Positions 45,372 through 57,290 of a stretch of 64,000 bases of DNA are shown here, piece after piece. Positions within the stretch are counted from its first letter, which is position 1; each line of letters opens with the position of its first letter. Under the pieces are notes generated by a model. The model made no database searches and was not told where the DNA came from. It saw only the letters and a program-made list of their open reading frames with translations. The position numbers and the translations under genes are program-made. The DNA is from Sternotherus odoratus (Eukaryota; Chordata; Testudines; Kinosternidae). The stretch lies in contig JAVMKO010000002.1 of assembly GCA_032164245.1 (NCBI GenBank), positions 178,938,920-179,002,919 on the forward strand, given 5' to 3'.

Positions 45372-46955
45372 AAAGTTATGGCAGCTTGCCTTCAGCCCAG
45401 CACTGCCCAGAATCTCTGTAACATATGGCACAGCCTCAGCCCTGAGCCTTTTCACTCCTAGACCTATTCCCAGAATGCCGCATGCACTAAGTCTGTAAAA
45501 CAGGGTCCCCAACATCCCCAATACCAAAGGAATTCTCCTCTTGTTGGATCCACAGATTTTAGAGCCTGCATTGGCCTTTTTGCCTGACATGAAGGGACCA
45601 GGGGAGGTTGGGACCAGGGGAGGTTGAGAATCTTTGACTTGGGTGAACAATTGCCTTTAAAATTACACTTACCACCATCAAATCCACAATAAATAATAGT
45701 ACATATGAAAGTTTACTAAACTTTTACCTCCCAAGCTATCTGTCTTTCCTGATGAAATGCTATTGGTGGAAATGAAATGGTGGTGGTGTTATTCCACTGC
45801 AGTTGTAGAACACAGTGTTTCCAGTGAACTTAAGACACTTCCGTATGTGTTATATGCAGAAAAAGCACACTCGCAGAACAAATGCAGATATGAGGGATTG
45901 GGCCAAGTGTAAATGTTTTATCCCTGCTCTTCTCAAATGTCCTGATGTAGGACCAGGAACAAAACATATTTGTGGACACAATGTACTCAGCAACAGAAGG
46001 TAGCCGTGGAGGACTGCTTGTGCTGCTCTGTGTGATCAGATCTAGATTTCTAACCAGATGGAATTTATCCAGAATATCGCTTTGAAAGTAGAATTAACTT
46101 ACATGCTATTTAATCCTGCAATTTGGTGACACAGGAGTTGAAGGAGAGTGCATCAGAATTTTTCCAGCCTTTTTATGGGTTAATTTGGACTCACATGTCT
46201 CTGTAAACCTGTGGCCCTAACATTACAAGCTAGTATTCCTTGCTTTTTGGAAACATGGTAACAGGGTCTGGCAATGGCAGTGAGAAAATAAATGTGTGTC
46301 AAGGTGACACAAATAATGGTTAATCAACCTAAGGCCATTATATTTGGAGGAATTGTTTAATACTGAAACTCCATATTAGAAGTACCGTATAACCATGAAC
46401 AGTGCCTCTGAACTGTTGAATTGCACTATGTATTATGTATACACAGTTGAGTTCTGCATAGTGTCAAGAGTGAATTTACTGTAGGAACTTAATATCAGAG
46501 TAATAAAAGAGCGGGTTAAAAAATCATTATGACCAAGTGAGAAACTCTTTATGAACTGTTAGTTTAAATTGAAAAGTGACCTGCAAGTATGTTTTTAAGT
46601 AATGAATTTATAGAGGTGAATTCCCCAAATAGGAAAGATATAACAGCTCATAAGTGCTTTTATGCTTACCTTTTTTTGCTTACCATAAACTGTGGGTCGC
46701 TGGCTAATGCATTAGGAGATATCCCATTATTCCTATACTGGAAACATCACAATCCAATCTGCACTCCTTACCAAACAAAATTCCAGTAACTGCAGTTAAA
46801 ATCAATCGTTTGGTTTTAGTGGAGAATGCTGGGATGTAGCAGAGAACTAACCTCCATTGGCTTAGTAAGTGATTTTATATACTTATTTACTATCCAGGAT
46901 GATTTTTGCAAAAAGCTTTTATTTATTTTTCTAGCCTAAAGGATAGAAAATGAGA
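45372..46955. other. Intronic stretch with no identified feature
   Basis: Includes a short doubled ggaccaggggaggttg (about 45596-45626). No other features are supported. Confidence 0.5.
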
Positions 46956-46959
46956 GTAT

Positions 46960-47120
46960 TGTTCTGTGAGTAGGGCACTGGCCTTGGTGTTACGAGATCT
47001 GGATTCTTTTGCCTACTCTTCCTTTCAGTCACTGTTTGACCTAAGGAAACTGCCCAGTGCCTCGTTTTCGCTGTCTGTAAGACTGGGATAATAATACCTA
47101 CTGACTTATGTAAAACACTT
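46960..47120 (+). mobile_element. MIR-type SINE remnant
   Basis: The succession ggccttggtgttacgagatc, then cagtcactgtttgacctaag, gtgcctcgttttcgctgtct and gggataataatacctactga follows the MIR core and its 3' end closely. It is old and diverged. Confidence 0.72.
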
Positions 47121-47401
47121 TGGGTGAAAATCTTGCCCTATTGAAATCAATTGGAGTCTTGCAATTGATTTTTTTGGCCTCAAGGAAGTCAGTCTTTGAG
47201 AGCTATAGATTTAAAAGTGATACATGTAAGAAATTCTTAGTATTGATGCTATTTCTTTTTTGGTTTTATTTTAAAAAAAGTAAAATGCACTTCTGTGTCA
47301 CCTCAGTTTCTTGCTAGCTGTGAACTTACAATGTGGAGAAGATTAAACAGTATAAAGTCTCAGAAAGCAGTCACTTGAAAAATGTACAGAAATTAAAATA
47401 C

Positions 47402-47598
47402 ACTGGACCCTCGGTATAGCCTAGAATTCGGGATCCATGAGCGGGTGCCGCACTAACACAGGGATCACGTTAATGCGGGGGATGCTTTGCCATGGATCCC
47501 AGTTTAAATATTTAAATTCAGGATCCATGGCAATGACTGTGCTTTACACGAACCCGTGCTATAGTGACACAGGCTGTAGCAAGGGTCCGGCGTAATTT
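47402..47598. mobile_element. Palindromic MITE, about 195 bp
   Basis: CTGGACCCTCGGTATAGC at the left and CCGGACCCTTGCTACAGC on the complement at the right match at 14 of 18 positions. Internal pieces (ggatccatg, gttaatgcggggg) recur in inverted form. TA-like flanks suggest a Tigger/mariner relative. Confidence 0.65.
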
Positions 47599-48075
47599 AG
47601 AATGTCATGTTAGCTGCAAAGTACTTAGTAGATTCACTTTTTCTGTTTAGCCATAACACTGAAAAAAGGTTTTAGATTCCTATGTATTTTGTTTTTAACT
47701 TTTATGCACATTTACAAAATAACCCTTTTCTGTCTTTGGTTCACCCATCATGTGAATTTATGGATACCCAGTTCTTGTGCTCACTTTGTCTATTCAGTTC
47801 ACTTTCAGCTTTATCTTGCAAGAATAAGAAAGATAGATAATGAAGACAAGTCTTGTAAGAAACCAATATGCATAAAATATTAAGAATTACCATACTTGTC
47901 TAATTTGTGATAAAAACAGTGACTAATTGGAACAAAGAATTATTTCCATTACACCTGGAAGAAATTCATTAACTAACAAATCTAGTGATATGCAGTGCTC
48001 TTACCTTAATATACAAGGATTTGTGTATGTTAAGTCCACCAGTGTTGAGTGTTATGTATTTAAAAAGCCAAATAT

Positions 48076-48132
48076 GGAAAGGAGAATGTACTTCAAATGG
48101 CTTCTTTATGCTTTGAACACTTGTATAGCCAG
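48076..48132 (+). repeat. Short segment duplicated 1.86 kb downstream
   Basis: ggagaatgtacttcaaatgg, then cttctttatgctttgaacac and ttgtatag recurs at 49939-49990 with only one or two changes. Confidence 0.85.
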
Positions 48133-48139
48133 AAAAATT

Positions 48140-49437
48140 AAGGCATCATTGGAAGGCATCTTTGATGAGAAATTGCTTTTATCTTTTCTTTTTTGTCAGT
48201 GCTAAAGGCCAGTATTGGGTACACTTTTGGTGAAGAAGTCATATTTTCATTGGTAGCATAGATGTAACTCATATATGTATATGTTGTATACATTCCACTT
48301 TTAGTACGGTAGCTTGGTGGCTACTTCAGAATTATTGCAAAAGCAATCAAACTTGCTAGTAAAATGCTACAAAAATTTAAAAAAGGTACTCCCACAAAAG
48401 TGTTCCCCTTTAAACTGTGATTAAATTCTATGTTAAATTTAGCACTTAAAATATTTCTACCATTGTGAAAGCTTTTACTAGTTCTACCAGTTTTTTCCCT
48501 TTATATATAATTAAAGGAAATTTCTATCTGAAGCTGGTTGGATATGGATAAGGTAAGATATTAAGATAATCTTTGCTGAAAAAAAGTTTTGAATTTGTTA
48601 TGGAAAATTATATTGAGTATTTTGAACGAATAGCACAGAATTCAACTTGTGTAATTTGAAGTAGTGTCCAGACTTCTCTTCCACTGGAAGGCAGAATATT
48701 TAACAAGACACTTCTGGTAGTTCATAGGAGAATCTTCCAACACATTACTGGTGATTGCCCAGAGTATAAAAATGACAAATAGTGCCCTAAGATGACTGGA
48801 GGAATGCAATACAGTAGTCTAATTCACCAGTACTAAAAAGAGAACTGTTAGTCTATTAACGATCTGATCATTTGTTTCTCAGATATACTTAGCATTGAAG
48901 TGGCCTTTATTCCCAGAAAAATCCCCAAAAGAGTAAAGCAGTCTGTAAGCAGCATTACTGAAAATTCTCCCTTAATCAGTGATAAAGGTTCTTCTACCTT
49001 TGGAATTACACATCATTGTTTCAAGTCAATGGTTCCTCACAGATTTAAAACATATTGTAGTGACTTATTTAAGTAGGATCACTACTTAGGTTCAAGGAAA
49101 TAAAGGACAACCCTGTGGAAAGTACAGAATAAACATTTTTTTCAATGTATTCCACTTCACAGTAGTTTACCCATTGTACAAAATAATTCCTGTGTACATT
49201 CGTTTACTTGATTATTATTTTTTGCAGCATAATTGCTTGGAAACTTTGTCTAATCAAGTGTTTTTAGTAGTTCTTCAATAGATATGGTTTGTGGTACATT
49301 AGTCATGAAATAAGTGATATCTGTTAATATACACTTTGGATGGTCACGCTAAATTTAATATAGCTAAATCAGTCCTGTTCAATTAATTTAGTTATACCTA
49401 GCATCTCTAATCCCTGATCTACTAATACAGGGGTCTC
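48140..49437. other. Intronic stretch with no identified feature
   Basis: AT-rich intron. No exon or named repeat is visible. Confidence 0.5.
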
Positions 49438-49600
49438 CAAACTTTTCAGCCCGAGGGCCGCATTAGCTATCAAATAGCAGTTCGGGGGCCGACAACACAC
49501 TCGAGGTCCAAATAAAAAAGAATCAAAACATGGATGTTGTTTTTTATTATTTATTTAATATTATTTTATTCAGTTATTATTTAATAACACATTGATACAC
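49438..49600 (+). mobile_element. hAT-like element, left end only
   Basis: Starts CAGGGGTCTCCAAACTTTTC, a hAT-type terminus, and runs as gagggccgcattagctat. No matching right end is seen: the sequence passes into two minisatellites at 49600-49905, after which the duplicated segment from 48076 appears. Confidence 0.6.
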
Positions 49601-49905
49601 TACACATGAACACCTGTTCACCACACATGAACACTACACATGAACACCTGTTCACCACACATGAACACTACACATGAACACCTGTTCACTACACATGAAC
49701 ACCTGTTCACTACACATGAACACTACACATCAACCCCCCCAACTGACCCACCCAGCCAGGTCTCTCCCCCCAAAACCTCCTTTCCTCCACACACCCCCCC
49801 AAATGACCCACCCAGCCAGGTCTCTCACCCCAAAACCTCCTTCCCTCCCACCCACCCCCCCAACTGACCCACCCAGCCCGGTCTCTCACCCCAAAACCTC
49901 CTCAA
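49600..49905 (+). repeat. Two adjoining minisatellites
   Basis: First, units of acacatgaacacctgttcac type up to 49731. Then three units of about 62 bp (aactgacccacccagccagg, then tctctcaccccaaaacctcc). The open frames across both are repeat products. Confidence 0.9.
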
Positions 49906-49938
49906 AAGTGGTAATATAAATCTACTATGATAGTGAGA

Positions 49939-49990
49939 GGAGAATGTGCTTCAAATGGCTTCTTTATGCTTTGAACACTTGTATAGACAA
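49939..49990 (+). repeat. Second copy of the 48,076 segment
   Basis: Matches 48081-48132 almost base for base, and follows directly after the minisatellite block. Confidence 0.85.
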
Positions 49991-49994
49991 AAAA

Positions 49995-52100
49995 TCTATT
50001 ATTATTCAGATTGGAAAAATATTTGATAGCTTTTAAGACTGCTTATTTAAAATTAATAAATATTTCTGTATTTCTAAGTGGTGATAAGGGGTTTTCCTAT
50101 TCAGCATTTCATTGTGGACATTTCAAATGATTTAAATTTCAACAAATTGACCTTATAATAATGTTTAAAACTATGGTAAGAATTATTCATATGCATTTGA
50201 TACTGATTATAAATCTGTGGGATTGTGTTCAAATTTTTAATTGGGGGAAAAATCAGTAATTAACTGGGAGGACAGAAATCATTTTCTATCAAAGCTGTCT
50301 TCCACTAAGAATTCTTCTAAAGCTGTTCACGATTAGAAGGGTTATGATATATGGAAACACTATAATTTGTATGTAAATGTCAGAATTATATAATCTTATA
50401 AATGCTTTTGGAAAATAGAACATTCTGATTGGTTAACAAAAATGAAAGCATTACTATCTGCTTAGAACTCTTTAACCCTATCAATCTCCATGAGATTAAC
50501 ATTCCTTTGAGAAGCAGTGGAGGAAGGTGCAGGGACGTGCTAAGGGGAAGGGAAACAAGGGGAAATCAAATTAAAAAATCTTTATGTTCCCAGCAATTTT
50601 ACTCTCTTTTTATCTTTTAAATAATTGTAGAACTACCAACTCTAAAGCTCTTCAGCAACTAGCACCTTCAGAGAACTGAAGCCTTCACTATTTAGCATTC
50701 CCACCTTATGAAGCTGCCACTAAGTTATTTTATAGCAGCTGAATTTCAAGACATAGTATTACTTGTTGAAAGTAAAATTGATTTGTAATGTATACAAAAC
50801 TACTCAATTTTAAAATACTTCTCTGATAAATATATTGCTCATGAAATATGTTGGCCACAAGTTTTACCACACTCCATACTCCCTTCCACAAGAGGTAGGT
50901 TGACAATGAATTAAACACCTTCAGGACCCCATCTCTTTCATATAACACACATTGTCATTTACCCACACCCTCATCCATCCATGCACTCCTATAATGCCTT
51001 ATTATTCTGATTACATCCAAAATGTGAAGGTGGGACAGGAAGAGGAGAAAAAAGAACAAAGCAAAACATGAATAGTAAGACACAAAGAGAAAGGTTTACC
51101 TAATCCTGCCTGCCTTTGGAGTCAGATTAGTGAAAAACCATGTCTCTGTGTGGATAGCTCACTTAGGGTTGTTTAATTTTGTAAGATGCTCAGATATAAT
51201 GGTGATCAGCTAGGCAGAAAATTCTAGATGGATGATCAGGTTAGACCTTGACCAACTGGTATGTCTCGTCATATTCTGGAGGACCACCTGTATGGTAGAG
51301 GATAATTTGGTGTGCATGTGGGTTCAATCAATAGCCATTCTGCAAGGATTACTATTGTAAACACTTCCTGGTTTAGTATTATTATTATTTTATTATGTTT
51401 CAGATTTCTGTTTTTAGTAGTACAATTCTGCTAAGAGCATGCTTATTCTTCCATTATCCTAAGAAAATATAATTGTTCATCTTTCTTTTCATAATTTGAA
51501 CTATAACCTAAAGGACTTTGGAACATATACACTGCAATAAAAAACATAATTTTCAAGATACTAAGATGTAGTGGTTTTTATATGGATTTAGCTATGTTGA
51601 TTTGGCATGAAATCAGGGCTCAAGATGTGTTGGGTCTGTCATGGGCAGATGATGAAATTTAATTAAATTATAACAAAAATATTAAGTTTGGGACAACTTG
51701 TTTGTATATATTTGTTGTTTGTGTGTGAGGCACAGAAACATGATTTTCCATCCTAGAGAGCAGAATTCTGCAGTGATTATATTGGGAGATGGACTGAGTT
51801 GCCAGTTGCGGTGTGTTGTGGGATTGCACCAGCCCACTTACGATGGCATCCAGGGATAAGCCAGGAGCAGTATTACAAATGGTAGCTCTGCCAAATTCAA
51901 GTTAAGACATCAAAAGACACCTCAAAACACATGCCCATCCAACTCCTTCCCCCTACCAGCTGTTATCCACATTTCAGACCCACCTCAAAGCTCTTCATTG
52001 TTTTAGGTCAGGTCAGTGTCCATAGGGAACTCAGCCTACTGTAAGTTTTTAGTATGGTAGCACTGGGATGGTTGAGACTGGGATGTATATATGTTATAAG
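49995..52100. other. Intronic stretch with no identified feature
   Basis: AT-rich sequence with no recognised element. Confidence 0.5.
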
Positions 52101-52261
52101 CAGGTTGTAATGAGAGACCTGTTTTAGGAGAGAACATATATTAATGATTGTGGATATAGTCACCATGTACTGCAAATCTAGAAATCTTTCAACTACTAAA
52201 ATATGGACAAGAGAAAGCTGTGGGTGGGGGATGATCTCCTGGATCCACGCTGAAGTCTTTC

Positions 52262-52621
52262 TTACTCACGATGGTCACATCCTATTGTGCGCTGAAAAAG
52301 TGGCAGAAATGGTACTGCTGCTAATAGATATTCTGCAGGGGATCCCTGCCATGTGGAGGAAGTCCACTTCCCTAATGCACTGTGATGGAGTGTTCTATGG
52401 TGGCTCACTGAATGCCACTGTGCAGGCTTGATTTGAGGATGCATGTTTAAATTCACTGACCAATGTCTATTGCAGAAGAAGAGCACATGAGCTGCACATG
52501 GACCACACTGTGGCTCTTGGATATCCATGGCTTTGAAGGGGTAGAATTCTGTCTGTAATATACCCTGCTGAAGCCCCTGTGCAAAGCCACATGACACAGA
52601 GCACAAGAAGTCAGGATACAC
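52262..52621 (-). other. Unidentified open frame, perhaps part of an old transposon
   Basis: A 119-codon minus-strand frame. The central part (FFCNRHWSVNLNMHPQIKPA, then ALGKWTSSTWQGSPAEYLLA) is more protein-like than most frames in the window and has a pattern I associate with turtle transposon-derived reading frames. I cannot name the family, and no terminal repeats were located. Confidence 0.35.
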
Positions 52622-52639
52622 CTCGACATTAGCAAGGAA

Positions 52640-54430
52640 GTCGGAGAGGGTTTTATTTATGTATTAAAACAGGTTCTCTCAGGATATTTAGGTGGCACAT
52701 TCCAGGGTGGGATTTGTTTTGTTGGTGGAGTATCCTTGTTTGGAAAAGGAAGGTTATGTGTGTTTTGAGATATATATCTTGGACTTTCTTCTCAGAGCAT
52801 ATTCTGTGGTATCTGAGTGTTTGGCTGTAAAATACAGATTTCTTGGTGTATTTGGAGTGATAACTGGATTTTTGAAGGTAAGTGTTGTGATCTATGCTTT
52901 TCTTGTATATAATTGACTGTAGGTATTCATCGTTGAAGATTGTGGCGTAGGAGTGTTCCAGAGACATTTTAATGGAGAGGTGGTGGTTGTTGAAGTTGTG
53001 GTGGAAATCTAAGAGGGAGCTTAAGTTGTCTGTCCAGAGGATGAAAATACCCATCCCTGTATCTCAGGTATATCATTGGTTTCATGGTGCATTTGTCTAG
53101 AAATGGTTTCATGGTGCATTTGTCCTAGTAGCTATGGATGTTTTAATGTTCTAATGGTTCAGCCAAAGTGTTTGTTGTTGAATGTAAAATTGTTATGGGT
53201 GAGGATGAAATGGATGTGTTTGGGGTGGGTATCTGAGGGCTGTGCATTGTCTTGTAGATATGTAAGGCAGGCAGCAATTCCGTCATTGTGAAGGATGTTT
53301 TATATGTAGGGAAGTGGCATCCATGGTGACAGGGATGATGTTCTGAGGGAGGTTGTTAATCTTGTGGAGTTTGTGGAGGAAGTCATTTGTGTCCTGAAGG
53401 AAGCTGGCCCTTTTGGTGGTGAGTGGTTTGAGGATAGTTTCTATGAGTCTCACTATCGCTTCAATAAGAGTGTTGTGGACAGATATGATGGGTCTGCTTG
53501 GGTTCTCTTGTTTGTGTATTTTGGGAAGCATGTAGAAGGTCCATGAGGTGGATTTGTGGGGGCTGAGTTTGTAAAATTTCCCTTGGAATTGTTTGGGGAA
53601 GGATTAGATGATATCTTTAAATTCCTGTGTAAATTGTGGGGTGGGGTCCTTTTGAGTTCTTGATAGTAGGTGGTTTTGGAGAGTTGTCAGTTGGCATCAT
53701 GAATGTAGTCATTTGAGGACTATGATGGTGTCCCCTTTGTCTGCTGGTTTGATCACTATTTGGTGGTTTGATTTCAGGGACTGTCCTCTTGGCTGTGGAG
53801 ATATTGTGGTGAATGTGATGTTTGTTAAAGATTTCACAGTCCATTTTTTCTCCCTGAAACAATCAATGTAATGATCAAGTGTGTGGTATCGTCCATGCCA
53901 TGATGTCCAATCAGATGACTATTCTTTCTTATGATTGTTAGTGGGGACACGATAGTTGCAAGTGGTGTCATTATTGTTGGGAAATAATTCTTTGAGGCAG
54001 AGTCAGCAGAAGAATACATCTAGTTTCTTCACATGTTAGTATGATATTGGGTTCTGTAATGGGACAGTTCAGTTCCTTAGGAAGTACAGCTAATTTAGCT
54101 CCAGATAAATTGATGGTGAGGTGTTTTGCAGTGTCCATGTGGTGGGTACTGGTGCCATGGTTTCTCTCAGAGATGGTATTCTGTAGGTTGTAGAGTAGTT
54201 GTAGTTAGTTCCACTTCTTATTTTTGTGTTAGATAGCTACCATCAGGGTTTTTTAAAATAGTTAATTTGGATTTCCTGCATGATTTCCAGGTAACTTTCC
54301 TGGATTTTTTTCTTCCAGTGTGAGGGAACATGTGATGGTTTCATGTTTGAGGTGGTTCCTTCTATTGTATGTGAGGTGCTGTAAATGGTTCCTTGGGTTT
54401 TATGAATTCCGGCTGCAGAACTGTTACCCC
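52640..54430 (-). pseudogene. Divergent, nearly full-length Penelope-like retroelement
   Basis: On the minus strand, N-terminal pieces lie at 53617-54019. The RT block MLPKIHKQENPSRPIISVHN and PVTMDATSLH (fingers and motif A region) lies at 53283-53531, and a motif C/D region (LRYRD, then after a frame break GIFILWTD, FHHNFNNHHLSIKMSLEHS) near 52930-53090. The YxDD box is destroyed. It is more diverged than the other copies and lacks the GIY-YIG part at its 3' side. Boundaries are approximate. Confidence 0.75.
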
Positions 54431-54434
54431 TCTC

Positions 54435-55075
54435 ACTTTCAGAGGCTCAGATAAGTAATAGAGTAACTCACCGTTCTGGGAACCTCAGCAAATTGCCACA
54501 TTGGCAGATGGTTTGGGGGAAATTCAGGACCAGGAAGGTATTGGGGTCGCTCTGCAGAAAGTACTGGGTGGCAGAAACCAGGGTGTGACCTGCATGCTTG
54601 TATGCTAGGTGTTGGTGTCAGGATTGTGAGCCCCAGCGGCACAGCATTTAAGATACTGAGAGTTGCTAGGCAAGGGGTGTACTGGTTTGGGTTGAATCCT
54701 AAAGCATTACAGAAACTCAGTTGGGTTTTACAGTCTACTGGAGTTCTCTTTTGTTCATACTGAACATATCTGGCCTGGCTGTCAGTGTCTGCTCAAGAAA
54801 GATTCTGGGTAGGAATGAATTAATGAAATACTGTGGATCAGGTTGGAAGTATATTAAGAAAGCCCCTTTGCAAAGCTGAAACCAGTGCTGAACCAATAGT
54901 ACCATGTTAAGTAGTAAATTCATTCACAAAATACTTGTTTAAAGAAATTGGGTGGATTTTTCAAAAGTGCCTAACTGTGCTAGTCACAGGCTAGAAGATT
55001 TGAAAGAGGTGCTCAACTTATATTGAATTTTCAATGAAAGTTGGGTAACTAACTGTCTAATCCCCTTTTGAGAAT
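54435..55075. other. Intronic stretch with no identified feature
   Basis: No gene or clear repeat between two Penelope copies. Confidence 0.5.
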
Positions 55076-55089
55076 CATAAATCCAATGG

Positions 55090-55276
55090 TAACAAAGTCC
55101 TGTGGCACCTTAAAGACTAACTATAAAGTTTTGAAGCATAAGCTTTCGTGGGCTAATACCCACTTCGTCATTAGCCCACGAAAGCTTATGCTTCAAAACT
55201 TTATAGTTACTCTTTAAGGTGCCACAGGACTTTGTTACCTCTGCTATTCCAGACTAACACGGCTACCTCTCTGATC
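55090..55276. mobile_element. Hairpin Penelope insertion with exact 14-bp target duplication
   Basis: Two opposed copies of the Penelope terminus (left arm 55090-55168, right arm 55169-55276) meet almost directly at cttcgtc-attagcc. CATAAATCCAATGG flanks both sides (55076-55089 and 55277-55290). It has no coding capacity. The duplication proves that the hairpin arrived as one insertion. Confidence 0.9.
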
Positions 55277-55310
55277 CATAAATCCAATGGAAAGTCAGTA
55301 GGATATCAAG

Positions 55311-56247
55311 AATCAGGGTGGTAGCCGTGTTAGTCTGGAATAGCAGAGTTAACAAAGTCCTGTGGCACCTTAAAGACTAACTATAAAGTTTTGAAGCATG
55401 AGCTTTCGTGGGCTAATACCCACTTCGTCGGATGCAGGCAGTAGAAGTGTTCACAAACAGGCAGTTATAGAAAAGTAGGTAAGAGCCAGGTGGGAGGTGA
55501 AAAGGTTAGTCCAATTAAGCTGAGCCAGCTTGTTATCTCCGATCAGGGAGTGTGGATTATTCGTCTAGCATTTGAATGGGGTGTGTGGACATGGAGAGAT
55601 GAGAAACAATGTCTGTAATTAGCCAACCATTGTAGATCCCGGTTCAATCCCAAAGTGTGTGTGCTGAATTTGCAAATGAATTGAAGCTCTGCAGTCTCTC
55701 TTTGCAGTCTGGATCTGAAGTTCCCTTTCTGCAGAATGGTGACCTTTAAATCTGTAATAGTGTGTCCAGGCAGGTTGAAGTGTTCCCCTACAGGTTTTTG
55801 TATATTGCCATTCCTAATATCTGATTTGTGTGCATTTATCCTTTTTCGTAGGGACTGTCCAGTTTGGCCGATGTACATAGCAGAGGGACACTGGTGGCAT
55901 ATAATGGCATATATGACATTGGTTGATGTACAGGTGAATGAGCCAGTGATGGTATGGTTGATCTGGTTAGGTCCTGTGATGGTGTTGCTGGTGTAGATAT
56001 GTGGGCAGAGTTGGCATCGAGGTTTGTTGCATGGATTGGTTCCTGAGTTGGAGTTATTGTGGTGCAGTGTGCTGTTGCTGTTGAGAATTTGTTTAAGGTT
56101 GGCAGGTTGTCTGTGTGCCAGGACTGGCCTTCCTCCCAAGGCTTTTGAAAGTGAGGGATTATTGTCCAGGATGGGTTGTAGGTCACTGATGATGCGTTGC
56201 AAAGGTTTTAACTGAGGACTGTAGGTGATGGCACCACTGGCCATCAA
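55311..56247 (-). mobile_element. Penelope-like retroelement copy with an open GIY-YIG frame
   Basis: The 3' end (aatcagggtggtagccgtgt) is at 55311 and the truncated 5' end at about 56247. The sequence up to about 55740 matches the Harbinger-nested copy (25619-26039) in reverse orientation almost base for base. No clear target duplication: atcaa is present near both ends. Confidence 0.9.
55543..56247 (-). CDS. Penelope GIY-YIG endonuclease region, open but truncated
   Basis: 234 codons without a stop. A Cys-rich segment at residues 73-81 (CNKPRCQLC) is likely a zinc-binding knuckle. The GIY-YIG domain spans about 112-190: IYAIICHQC, YIG at 125-127 in SAMYIGQTGQ, Arg at 134 and 137, and Glu at 155 in VGEHFNLPGH. 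The RT that normally precedes it is missing, so the start Met is internal and the fragment is not a complete protein. Conservation of the whole frame suggests a young copy. Confidence 0.82.
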   Translation of the reverse strand: MMASGAITYSPQLKPLQRIISDLQPILDNNPSLSKALGGRPVLAHRQPANLKQILNSNSTLHHNNSNSGTNPCNKPRCQLCPHIYTSNTITGPNQINHTITGSFTCTSTNVIYAIICHQCPSAMYIGQTGQSLRKRINAHKSDIRNGNIQKPVGEHFNLPGHTITDLKVTILQKGNFRSRLQRETAELQFICKFSTHTLGLNRDLQWLANYRHCFSSLHVHTPHSNARRIIHTP

Positions 56248-56290
56248 TATATTTATAACAATAAATATATTTATAACAATAAATTAAACA
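56246..56290. repeat. AT-rich 20-bp tandem pair
   Basis: tatatttataacaataaa repeated twice, directly at the truncated end of the Penelope copy. Confidence 0.8.
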
Positions 56291-56824
56291 AAAAGTCATT
56301 ATATAAAATGTAGTGTAATATTAAGTAATAGCTGCTATATCTGATATGAATGAGAAAAATTAACTTTTACTTTTAATTAAATATAATGCCAAAAGGGTGT
56401 TCAACCCATTCTGACATATATGGGAGATAGAATAATAAAGTACGGACATGGTCTTAATCACTCTGCATTATTAAACATTAATACACTGTCATTAACAATA
56501 ACTGTTATAATCCTGTCATTTTGGGCCTTCCAAGAGAAGCACTCATCTCCTTTCAAATACTAAGCACAAAAGCAGGTATGTAAGATACTAGAATAAACCT
56601 TTTATTGCCAAGCTTGAGATGTAGGTCAGTTTTGGGTTTTTTTGACAGTGTGTCATTGAGTCATATATAGACAAGATGGACATCAGTAACATTTCTTTGG
56701 CTGTATTGTGCAGAATTCCCGAAACTACAGAAATATATTGAAGAGCTCTTATGTACATATTGCACTCCATTCTCTATCAGTCTTGTAGTTTATATCGCTA
56801 CTGTGTGTATAGCACATTGTAGTA
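56290..56824. other. Intronic stretch with no identified feature
   Basis: AT-rich intron. Nothing supported. Confidence 0.5.
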
Positions 56825-57119
56825 CAGGGGTAGGCAACTAAGGCATGCGTGCCAAAGGCAGCACGCGAGCTGATTTCCAGTGGCACGCACGCTGCCTGGG
56901 TCCTGGCCACTGATCTGGGAGGGCTCTTCATTTTAATTTAATTGTAAATGAAGCATCTTAACATTTTTAAAACCTTATTTACTTTACATACAACAATAGT
57001 TTAGTTTTATATTATAGACTTCTAAAAACTTTAAAATGTATTACTGGCATTTGGAATCTTAAATGAGAGTGAATAAATGAAAACTCAGCACACCACTTCC
57101 AAAAGGTTGCTCACGTCTG
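56825..57119. mobile_element. hAT element, about 295 bp
   Basis: Left end CAGGGGTAGGCAAC and, on the complement, right end CAGACGTGAGCAAC are imperfect inverted repeats. Flanking 8-mers ttgtagta (56817-56824) and ttatagtt (57120-57127) match at 6 of 8 positions, fitting an old hAT duplication. No coding capacity. Confidence 0.75.
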
Positions 57120-57127
57120 TTATAGTT

Positions 57128-57290
57128 CAGTAGCACATATTTAGCACCTTTTGTGCACTGATATCAAAATACTTTGGAGTTAAGCCTCACCACACCCCCA
57201 AGAGCTAGACACACATTATTTATTCCCCTTTTATTGCTGGGCAGACTTAGACAATGAGAGTGAAGAGGTGCCATCAACTTGAAATCTGGT
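57128..57290. mobile_element. MIR/L2-like remnant
   Basis: Landmarks gcactgatatcaaaatactt and accacacccccaagagctag, followed by ttattgctgggcagacttag, resemble a MIR-type repeat. A further 3'-like piece (catggtcacagagcaagtca) lies at 57692-57780. Tentative. Confidence 0.4.

Noticed and set aside
49600..49905. CRISPR-like array of direct repeats
   Set aside because: The units are contiguous, without unique spacers, and the genome is vertebrate. These are minisatellites.
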